NCBI GenBank assembly: GCA_029557905.1
Contig: JAKQHR010000028.1
Span: forward strand, 1 to 43,480
DNA from: Verrucomicrobiota bacterium
Lineage (GTDB): Bacteria; Verrucomicrobiota; Kiritimatiellia; JAKQHR01
Direction of reading: 5' to 3'
DNA: 43,480 nucleotides
Shown here: piece after piece, positions 37,022-43,480 of the stretch
How positions within the stretch are numbered: position 1 is the first letter of the stretch
Layout of the letters: each line of letters begins with the position of its first letter
Notes under the pieces: generated by a model
The model's input: the letters and a program-made list of their open reading frames with translations, nothing else
What the model was told of the DNA's origin: nothing
The model's database searches: none
Program-made: the position numbers and the translations under genes

Positions 37022-37032
37022 CCCAGAGTCAA
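37003..37032 (-). promoter_or_regulatory. Division-cluster promoter upstream of mraZ
   Basis: Minus strand: TTGACT (37027-37032), 18-bp spacer, GATAAA (37003-37008). Immediately upstream (37033-37080) is a very A/T-rich segment with long A/T runs that could act as an UP element. The leader to mraZ is about 55 nt. Confidence 0.55.
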
Positions 37033-37092
37033 TTTTTTATTTGAATTTTTTTCGAATATTTTCAGTCCCTAAAAAAAGAGGCCGCACCGAGC

Positions 37093-37122
37093 TTGTCAAT
37101 CCCCTCGCCCCCGTGCTAGTTT
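37093..37122 (+). promoter_or_regulatory. Candidate promoter of the CsgG-family gene
   Basis: TTGTCA (37093-37098), 18-bp spacer, TGC-TAGTTT (hexamer 37117-37122). It lies about 33 bp before the ATG at 37156, and its -10 has the TGC-TAG form seen before lptD and coaBC. Confidence 0.45.
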
Positions 37123-37155
37123 CACCCCGATTTCGGATTAAACAAAGGAGAATCC

Positions 37156-38130
37156 ATGAAGAGAAAATTGCTGGTTGTTTCGTTCCTGTCCCTGTCCGTC
37201 GCCCTGACTGCCGTTCCCTCTTTCGCACTGTGGGGAAAAGCCGAAACAAAAACCTCGGACAGTGATGCCCAGATGAACCTTGGCGAATACAAGGGCCTCA
37301 AGCATGCCATCGGCTGCAAAGACTTCGACAACGAGGCCGGATGGCATGGCGAATGGCAGCTCGGGGAAAATCTTTCCATCATGCTCGAATCCGCTCTTTA
37401 TGACACCGGACGCTTTGTTCTGGTTGAGCGCGAAAAGCTGAAGGATGTGATCGCCGAACAGGACCTCGTGTCAAGCGGCCGCGCGGCTCAGACCAAGAAG
37501 ATCGCTCAGACCGGAAAAATCCGGCCGGCAAAATATCTGGCCAGCGGCGCAGTGACCACTGTTGAAGACAACCAGTCCGGCGGACACGGCGGTATCAGTA
37601 TCAAGGGCATCAGCGTGGGCATGAAGAAGAACGAAGCCCAGATCACCATCATCGCCAAGCTGATAGACACCACGACCAGCGAAATCGTCGCGAAGAAAAG
37701 CATCACGGGCAAAGCCGGCGGCACGGGCCTTGATCTTGGCGTCTACAAAGGCGGCGTGGGCGTTGACCTCGGCGGATTCAAAAAAACCCCGATCGGGCAG
37801 GCCGCGCAGGACTGCATCAACCAGGCCGCAAAATTCTTTGCGACGGCCATGGAAGAATTCCCGTTCGAGGGCTCCGTGATTAAAGTGAGCGGCAGCCAGG
37901 TCATCATCAATCGCGGCAGTGAATTCGGGGTTGAAACCGGACAGGAACTGGTCATGAGCGAAGAAGGAGAAACCCTGATTGATCCCGACACCGGCGCCAT
38001 CCTCGGACAGGAAGACGGAAAGGTCATAGGGAAAATCCGCGTGGCCAAGGTGAACGAAAAGATTTCCTACTGCGATATCGTGAGCGGAGAAAAGAATCCC
38101 GCCACTGGAACACTGGTGCGCGCGGAATAA
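37156..38130 (+). CDS. CsgG-family secreted protein
   Basis: A 324-residue protein with a signal peptide (M-K-R-K then hydrophobic to P-S-F-A). The middle (about 55-235) resembles the CsgG/HfaB/LpoB-related family: L-S-I-M-L-E-S-A-L-Y-D-T-G-R-F-V-L-V-E-R-E-K-L then A-K-Y-L-A-S-G-A-V-T and I-I-A-K-L-I-D-T-T-T-S-E-I-V. There is no lipobox cysteine, unlike E. coli CsgG, so it may be periplasmic. The C-terminal about 90 residues form a beta-rich tail (S-Q-V-I-I-N-R-G-S-E-F-G-V). AAAGGAG lies 7 nt before the ATG. No curli genes are nearby, so its role is open. It is divergent from mraZ and monocistronic (terminator at 38159). Confidence 0.82.
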   Translation: MKRKLLVVSFLSLSVALTAVPSFALWGKAETKTSDSDAQMNLGEYKGLKHAIGCKDFDNEAGWHGEWQLGENLSIMLESALYDTGRFVLVEREKLKDVIAEQDLVSSGRAAQTKKIAQTGKIRPAKYLASGAVTTVEDNQSGGHGGISIKGISVGMKKNEAQITIIAKLIDTTTSEIVAKKSITGKAGGTGLDLGVYKGGVGVDLGGFKKTPIGQAAQDCINQAAKFFATAMEEFPFEGSVIKVSGSQVIINRGSEFGVETGQELVMSEEGETLIDPDTGAILGQEDGKVIGKIRVAKVNEKISYCDIVSGEKNPATGTLVRAE

Positions 38131-38158
38131 ATCAGCTTCTCTGCTTCCCCAAAAAAAG

Positions 38159-38190
38159 AACATCCCGCCCGAAACGGCGGGATGTTTTTT
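38159..38190. terminator. Bidirectional terminator
   Basis: Stem ACATCCCGCC / GGCGGGATGT (38160-38169 with 38176-38185), 6-base loop, T-run 38185-38190 and an A-run before it (38151-38157). It serves the CsgG-family gene on the plus strand and the barrel protein gene on the minus strand. Confidence 0.9.
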
Positions 38191-38202
38191 GTCCGTCTGC
38201 CC

Positions 38203-39393
38203 TTAGAATCTTATTCCCACTCCGGCAGAGGCCTGGACTCCGCTGAGATCCACCTCTATGCGCGAAGAGCCGAATTTGAATTCGTGACTCTCAACCCAGT
38301 CGTATCCCGCGGACACAAAAAGGTAGAGGCTTTCGTTCACATCATACTGGATTCCGGCGGACACGCCTGCGCCCCAAAGCCATTGCTGACGGTCACGACG
38401 ATCCGACCAGCTCTGGATGACCCGGCCGTCCTCCCATGCAAAGGTTTCGGTGCGCGAAAATGACGCATCCAGCAGATTCAGCGTTGCGCCGCACTGCACC
38501 AGAAAAAGCAGGCGGTCTGCCGGCCGAAAGATCATGCGCGGCCCGAAAACAAGCACCAGGGCATCGATCTCCGCATCCATGTCCACCCGGCTGCGGGCCA
38601 TGGCCGTCTGCCGCCGGACTGCACGCTCACTGAACGACTCCTCTGAGCCGGCCCCCGGCACAATGGCGCTGGGCCGGTCCGCAATCATCGGGCCGACTCC
38701 ACCAGGATCCGTCATGCTGTAGGGCGCAGCCGGAACCGGGGCGCCCAGCGTGTCATAAACATAATTATAGGACTGCGCCCGCGACACCTGCGACTCATAG
38801 GTCGTCCATTTCACCTGCTGCTCCCAGGCCGTCCGGTTGTGAAAAGACGCCTCGATTCCGTCCAGCCAGCCGAGTTGAACCTGAAGGCCCGCGTCAAACC
38901 GGGATTCCGACATGAGCATCCTGCCCAGCGTGATCAGAAATCCGGACGCATCCAGATCCCGGCTTCCAGTCCAGCCGGCGCTTCCGGAAGAAACCTGTGT
39001 CACCGTGCGACGCTGCGTGTCTGAAGCGGATGCGCTGCGCGTGAACGCAAGCGTGCTGGCTGCCGCATCGTACTGGCTTGCGCTGTCGTAGCCGAAATAC
39101 TGGCTGATGCCCAGCGTTTGAGCCCAGGCCCATGCGGACGGACCAACATAACCGTTGTCAAACTGCCTCAACACCTGCGCCGTGCCGTCATCCTCCGCAG
39201 CGGGGGCCGGGATGGAGGCCCTTCCGCCGCGCGTGCCGGGAACAGCGGCGCGCACCCCCTGTTCAGCCGCGCGCGAGCCGTCATTCACTTTCATTTCCAT
39301 GTCACTTCGCATCCACGGGCCCGCCTCGAAATACCACCGGCCAAAACAGACGGCCGCACTGCACATCCAAAGGGTCAATAACAGTTTTCTCAC
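38203..39393 (-). CDS. Outer-membrane beta-barrel protein of unknown function
   Basis: A 396-residue protein with a signal peptide (M-R-K-L-L-L-T-L-W-M-C-S-A-A-V-C-F-G). The remainder alternates polar and aromatic residues in strand-like stretches and ends in G-V-G-I-R-F, the C-terminal phenylalanine typical of barrels inserted by BamA. A low-complexity alanine/glycine segment lies near 40-70. No family was recognised. It starts with GTG (39391-39393) with AAAGGAG 7 nt upstream and lies only 12 bp after the giant surface protein gene, so the two are probably co-transcribed. Confidence 0.78.
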   Translation of the reverse strand: MRKLLLTLWMCSAAVCFGRWYFEAGPWMRSDMEMKVNDGSRAAEQGVRAAVPGTRGGRASIPAPAAEDDGTAQVLRQFDNGYVGPSAWAWAQTLGISQYFGYDSASQYDAAASTLAFTRSASASDTQRRTVTQVSSGSAGWTGSRDLDASGFLITLGRMLMSESRFDAGLQVQLGWLDGIEASFHNRTAWEQQVKWTTYESQVSRAQSYNYVYDTLGAPVPAAPYSMTDPGGVGPMIADRPSAIVPGAGSEESFSERAVRRQTAMARSRVDMDAEIDALVLVFGPRMIFRPADRLLFLVQCGATLNLLDASFSRTETFAWEDGRVIQSWSDRRDRQQWLWGAGVSAGIQYDVNESLYLFVSAGYDWVESHEFKFGSSRIEVDLSGVQASAGVGIRF

Positions 39394-39405
39394 GGGACTT
39401 CTCCT

Positions 39406-42400
39406 TTATTCCGCCACAGCCTTGATCCGGTAAACACGCAGCCCCTCAAACGGCAGGGTGGCCGGCGGGCCTGCATCGATCCACTGCGTCCGGTTCGCCG
39501 TCGCCCTCAGCCGCAGCGAAACCTCTCTCCAGGTTCCGGCCGGGAAGTTGTTCATGTATTCAATCGCATACAGCATCCCCACCGTTGTATCGAACTCCAG
39601 CAGCACACGCTCCGCATCGAAGACCAGCTTCACGCCGACGGGAACGCCCTCCCCCGGCAGCGGCGGACGCCACCCCGGAAGAATGTACTGCACTTCAACC
39701 ACAGGAGGATAATCGCTGACTGTTTCCGCCCCCGTGCAGATATAGATGATGTCCAGTTCCATTGTCCCGTCCGGCGGGAACGGAGCTTCCATCTCGATCA
39801 TCGGCCGACCGTCCACCGATATCCCCGTCTGGTTCTCGACTATAATACCGGGCAGCAGGCCGGCAAACAGCACACGGATGCCTATCGCATCAATTGCCAG
39901 GTCATTGGTCACCCAGAGCCGCTGCGTGAAGCGGGGATTCCAAATCTCACGGTCCTGGAAGGCTGAACTGAACGGCACTGTCCCCACCACCTCAATGACA
40001 AAGGAGTAGCTTGCGCTGTATCCGGTGGCCGGGTCTGTGGCCGTTACGGTGATGGTCGCGGTTCCCGGATTGCGAGGATCGATTTCAAGCACGCCGCCGG
40101 CGATGGATACACCGACAATGTTGGTGTCGCTCGATTCTGCAGTATAGATCAGCCCCGATCCATGGAACATGCAGGCCAGGGTGAACTGCATGACGGCGTC
40201 CTCCGTCACGGGGCCGCCCATCGGAGGATGCGTCACATACGGCAGGTTGGTTCCCGCCGGCACCCGGACCGTGCGCGAAGGCGGGCTGTATCCGTTTGTA
40301 TTCCACGCAAAAAGACGCATGGCATACCATGTGCCCTCCGTCAGGCCGGCCACGAGATACTGCTGGGCCAGCGCAACATCCACCGCTTCATAGCCCGGCA
40401 GATGGGCGGTGAAGTTGGTGTCGAGCCCCACTTCCAGAATGTGCTTGTCCGCGCCCGCGGCCAGCAGCCAGCGCGCCACAAGATTTGAAGCTGTAATATC
40501 CACGGGGTCAAGCTGCACCGGCGCATCGAACCAGAGATACTCGAATGCGTTGCTCATCCACATCTCCCCGCCCGTGCCAGAAACCACAAATACATCACCC
40601 GTCACCGCCGCGGGAGCAGCGCCCGCCGTCACGGTCACTTCGTGAACGCCCTGCGTCACGATGTCAGCCGCCACACCGGCCAGCTCCACCGTCGTGATAT
40701 TGCTCCCGTCTCCAAGCCAAAGCCCCTGAATCAGAACTTCGATCCCGCCGCCGACATTGGCCGCCCCCGGCATGATGTTGGTAATGAGCCCGCCCACGCG
40801 CCACTCATGCACGACCGGGACCGCCGCATTCCAGTTCGCATCTCCCGGCTGAAACGCCTGCACCCTCGCCGCACCGGGATTCGTGAATGCGATGGCCGTT
40901 CCCGTCAGACTGGCAATCTCGGGGGTCAGATTGTTGAAGCCGACCGCAAGTCCGCTCGATGCCTGGGCCGACACGCTTGTCGCGGTTCCCAGGACAAACA
41001 CGGCGCCGTCTGCCGGAAGGAAGTTTGTAATGATCTGATCTCCCTTCACCACAACCAGCGTGCCGGTTGCCAGACCCTGCCACATGACATCGTCCACCAC
41101 ACCCGTCACCGCATAGCTGCCCACATTGGTGGGCGCCCACACGTTTCCATTATAGGTCAGCAGGACCGTCAGACCAGAGGGAACGACGGCATAACCAGCC
41201 GTTCGCGCCGTCCCGTCGCAGGCCTGATTCAGGTTCGTCAGGGTCAGCGATGCTGCCGCCTTCGTCACCGTGAAGGTATTGGTCACATCCGGCGCCGGAT
41301 TCCAGTTTGCATCGCCTGCCTGCGACGCCACAACGCTGACCATCCCGGTGCCCGTAAAACTCAGGTTGGTTCCGCCCATTATGACCGCTGGAGGTGCGCC
41401 GGCGAAGAACGTCACGTCAAATCCGCTCGCCGCGGTTGCAGCCAGTCCCACTTCATTCGTGGTCAGCTGATCGGCAATCGGCGGGAACGCTATCGTCTGA
41501 TCCGCCTTCGCCACCGTCAGTGTTCCTGTCTGGGATCCCTGCCACATGACATCGTCCACCACGCCCGCCACCGCGTAACTTCCCGCGTTGGTGGGCGCCC
41601 ACAGGTTCCCATCATAAGTCAGCAGCACGGTCAGTCCGGCGGGAACTGTTTCATACCCGGCCTCGCGGGCGGAACCGCTGTAGATCTGGTTCAAATTGGT
41701 CAGCGCCAGAGAGGCCGTCGCCTTGGTGACCGTGAATGCGTTGGTCAGGTTCGGGGCCGGGTTCCAGTAGGCATTGCCCGGATGTGATGCAATCACCGTC
41801 ACATCACCTGTGCCGGTAAACGTCAGGATGCCACCGGCCACTGAGGCCGGCCCGCTGAGCACAGAATAGATCACGTCCTGTCCACTGGAGGCCGTGGCCG
41901 ACAAGGCAACAACATTCGTAGTGAACTGCGGGCCCGGATTCGGGAACGTGATGCTCTGGGGCAGCGGCCCTTCATACAGCCGGTAGGTCCCGTCCGGCTG
42001 AACTGCGAACTCGACGGGGCCTCCGATGTTGACCATCGGGACCACCCCCAGCGCATCACCGGTCCAAGGTCCGTAAGCGATTGCCCCTCCAGGCACAGCA
42101 GCGTAATAGGCTGCCAAATCGTAATACGTTACGCCCCACATGGCGCGCATGCCCGACCGGGTCCAGTAGTTCATGGGCGAAGGCGACAGGTCGGAACGGC
42201 GCGCGGCGGCCGTGCCCGGATCGGAGAACCAGTCCAGCACCTCGCCTTCGCTGGCCCACACATCTCCGCCCAGTTCGGTACGGGAGGCAATGAAAACCTG
42301 GTCCGTGGTTATGCCGGAAACAAATGCGCCTGCAGAATTATACGTGGTCCAGGGCACTCGTGTGCACACTACTGCGCCGGAGAACGCGGGGGAGAACCCG

Positions 42401-43480
42401 CCGTGGAAATTCGTGCTGTTCAGCCAGGTCCGCAACGTGCACGACCCCCACTGATTGGCCCAGGCTCCTTCATGATAAGCGCGACCGCCTAGGCTGCTGG
42501 TCGCCTGCAGCGTCACCAGGCCCGCTGTGCCGCCGTAGTTGGTGTCCACCACTCTCCATTTCAGCGGCAAACCGCTCCAGGTCCAGTCATCGTCATATAC
42601 CAGGGAACCCAGGGGCAGGTCCTCCGCCCGCACAGCCACGGTATAGGCATCCGGCAGCGTTGTCTCGCCGTTGTCCGAGGTCTGGATGACGATATCCTTG
42701 ATGCCATGCGAACCGACCGCCGGCACCGTCAGCGTCACCCAGTTCGCGCCGGAGGATTGGATCGCCGCCGCAACGCCGCCGACGAGCACGTTGGTGATTG
42801 TCCCGAAGTAGCCATTGGAAATCGTTGCGTTATGCCCGCCCGCGAACGGACCGACATCCGGCGTGACGCTGAAGACCTTCACCACATTCGTCACATCCGG
42901 CGCGGCTTCGTAATCGGCATTACCCGCCTGCGAGGCGACTACGATCACATCGCCGACGCCTGTGTAGGACAGGTTCGTACCGTCCGTTATGACGCCGGGC
43001 GCTCCAGCGGCAAACGTCACCGGATTGCCCGATCCGCCGCCCGTGGCGGCAAGGCCGACGATGGCAGACGCTTTCTGCGGCGCGACAGGAGAGAAGGTAA
43101 TTGTCTGGCCGGCCTTGCCGATCGTGAGCGTACCGGTTTCCTCTCCTTGCCAATTCGCGTCGTTGACCGTTCCGGTCACGGCATAACTCCCGGCCTCGCT
43201 CGGCGAAGTGGATGAGCCGTTGTAGGTAAACTCGACGGTGAGTCCGGCGGGCATCGTCGTGGCCGATGCGCTCTTGGCCGTGCCGTCGTAGGTCTGGGTC
43301 AGATCCAGCAGGTACACGTTCGCAGCGCCCTTCGACACGACCAGCGTTCCATCCGCGGTGCCTTGCCAGTTGGCGTCATTTACTGTACCGGTCACCGCAT
43401 AACTGCCTGTGTTGGTCGGTGCCCATGCATTGCCGTTGTAGGTGAACTCGATGGTCAGGCCGGAAGGATCACTCGTCGCC
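39406..43480 (-). CDS. Giant repeat-rich surface protein (N-terminus beyond the window)
   Basis: At least 1357 codons; the frame is open to the window edge, so the start is missing. From N- to C-terminus: alternating MBG-type Ig-like repeats (Y-D-G-T-A-K ... G-S-Y-A-V-T-G-T-V-N-D-A-N-W-Q-G) and a second repeat (Q-T-I-T-F ... G-N-A-D-Y-E-A-A-P-D-V-T-N); an IPT/TIG-like domain (about codons 175-255 from 43395); a DUF6273-like domain (about 258-475, L-K-W-R-V-V-D ... R-T-W-L-N-S-T); more repeats; a fibronectin-III-like domain (near 40500-40260); an Ig-like domain (near 40240-39980); and a C-terminal module (Y-A-I-E-Y-M-N-N-F-P-A-G-T-W ... V-Y-R-I-K). The layout suggests a secreted adhesin or sheath-like surface protein. 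It is rich in N, T, G and V and nearly free of cysteine. Confidence 0.88.
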   Translation of the reverse strand, partial: ATSDPSGLTIEFTYNGNAWAPTNTGSYAVTGTVNDANWQGTADGTLVVSKGAANVYLLDLTQTYDGTAKSASATTMPAGLTVEFTYNGSSTSPSEAGSYAVTGTVNDANWQGEETGTLTIGKAGQTITFSPVAPQKASAIVGLAATGGGSGNPVTFAAGAPGVITDGTNLSYTGVGDVIVVASQAGNADYEAAPDVTNVVKVFSVTPDVGPFAGGHNATISNGYFGTITNVLVGGVAAAIQSSGANWVTLTVPAVGSHGIKDIVIQTSDNGETTLPDAYTVAVRAEDLPLGSLVYDDDWTWSGLPLKWRVVDTNYGGTAGLVTLQATSSLGGRAYHEGAWANQWGSCTLRTWLNSTNFHGGFSPAFSGAVVCTRVPWTTYNSAGAFVSGITTDQVFIASRTELGGDVWASEGEVLDWFSDPGTAAARRSDLSPSPMNYWTRSGMRAMWGVTYYDLAAYYAAVPGGAIAYGPWTGDALGVVPMVNIGGPVEFAVQPDGTYRLYEGPLPQSITFPNPGPQFTTNVVALSATASSGQDVIYSVLSGPASVAGGILTFTGTGDVTVIASHPGNAYWNPAPNLTNAFTVTKATASLALTNLNQIYSGSAREAGYETVPAGLTVLLTYDGNLWAPTNAGSYAVAGVVDDVMWQGSQTGTLTVAKADQTIAFPPIADQLTTNEVGLAATAASGFDVTFFAGAPPAVIMGGTNLSFTGTGMVSVVASQAGDANWNPAPDVTNTFTVTKAAASLTLTNLNQACDGTARTAGYAVVPSGLTVLLTYNGNVWAPTNVGSYAVTGVVDDVMWQGLATGTLVVVKGDQIITNFLPADGAVFVLGTATSVSAQASSGLAVGFNNLTPEIASLTGTAIAFTNPGAARVQAFQPGDANWNAAVPVVHEWRVGGLITNIMPGAANVGGGIEVLIQGLWLGDGSNITTVELAGVAADIVTQGVHEVTVTAGAAPAAVTGDVFVVSGTGGEMWMSNAFEYLWFDAPVQLDPVDITASNLVARWLLAAGADKHILEVGLDTNFTAHLPGYEAVDVALAQQYLVAGLTEGTWYAMRLFAWNTNGYSPPSRTVRVPAGTNLPYVTHPPMGGPVTEDAVMQFTLACMFHGSGLIYTAESSDTNIVGVSIAGGVLEIDPRNPGTATITVTATDPATGYSASYSFVIEVVGTVPFSSAFQDREIWNPRFTQRLWVTNDLAIDAIGIRVLFAGLLPGIIVENQTGISVDGRPMIEMEAPFPPDGTMELDIIYICTGAETVSDYPPVVEVQYILPGWRPPLPGEGVPVGVKLVFDAERVLLEFDTTVGMLYAIEYMNNFPAGTWREVSLRLRATANRTQWIDAGPPATLPFEGLRVYRIKAVAE
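41041..43480 (-). repeat. Interspersed coding repeats (MBG-type and Q-I-F units)
   Basis: Four MBG-type units, about 75 codons each, lie at about 43480-43327 (partial), 43326-43105, 41724-41500 and 41265-41041. Each is followed or preceded by a second about 80-codon unit starting Q-x-I-x-F. The pairs at 41.0-41.7 kb are close enough in DNA to recombine. The DUF6273-like domain interrupts the series. Confidence 0.75.

Noticed and set aside
41041-43480. CRISPR-like or tandem DNA array
   Set aside because: The repeats are about 75-80 codons long, in frame and encode Ig-like protein domains; there are no short identical repeats with unique spacers.

Overview
The window reads as a stretch of chromosome from a Gram-negative, peptidoglycan-containing bacterium of the PVC group, most likely Kiritimatiellota or a close Verrucomicrobiota relative. 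That placement is an inference. It rests on the high GC content, LptD plus TolB-Pal (outer membrane), a full McsA-McsB-ClpC set in an outer-membrane organism, secreted proteins sharing a C-terminal module common in this group, and palindromic TTCCA...TGGAA intergenic repeats. Nearly all genes are on the minus strand. The plus-strand genes are a transposase tail, coaBC, a secreted cyclophilin with its partner, and a CsgG-family gene.

Layout. 1-242: the 3' end of an ISL3-type transposase and a short phased T-tract block. 243-4270: clpC, mcsB and mcsA (transcribed mcsA to clpC), the arginine-phosphorylation protein quality-control set. 4314-4735: a four-helix-bundle (S23-type) gene bracketed by inverted heptamer arrays that supply its ribosome binding site, start and stop, sitting on the ilvE stop codon. 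4733-11881: ilvE, two type II secretion pseudopilins, a family-B DNA polymerase, a sugar-nucleotide epimerase and lptD; lptD to the pseudopilins looks like one operon. 11989-18138: a zinc-ribbon protein, coaBC, a 31-bp palindromic repeat array running into tatA, pal and tolB, and a large membrane protein. 18041-19644: a secreted cyclophilin translationally coupled to a secreted protein. 19645-23091: nucleotide-sugar dehydrogenase, DegT aminotransferase and a GT9 glycosyltransferase, for surface polysaccharide. 23092-23472: non-coding DNA with two blocks of helically phased T-tracts. 23473-25636: DUF190, crcB (fluoride export) and ahcY. 25699-36939: a dcw cluster (mraZ, a small unknown gene, rsmH, ftsL, ftsI, murE, murF, mraY, murD, LysM protein, ftsW) with 4-bp overlaps at several junctions and a MraZ-box promoter. 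37156-38130: a CsgG-family gene. 38203-43480: an outer-membrane barrel protein downstream of a very large repeat-rich surface protein that runs off the window.

The genes mostly serve the cell envelope: peptidoglycan precursor synthesis and septation (dcw), LPS insertion (LptD), outer-membrane tethering (TolB-Pal), export (Tat, type II secretion) and surface sugars. The least explained parts are non-coding or semi-coding: the heptamer-bounded four-helix-bundle cassette, the phased T-tract blocks, the 31-bp palindrome array, and a shared promoter style (TTG..., 16-18 bp, TGC-TAG/TAT) that in three cases lies so close to the start codon that the mRNA would be leaderless or nearly so.
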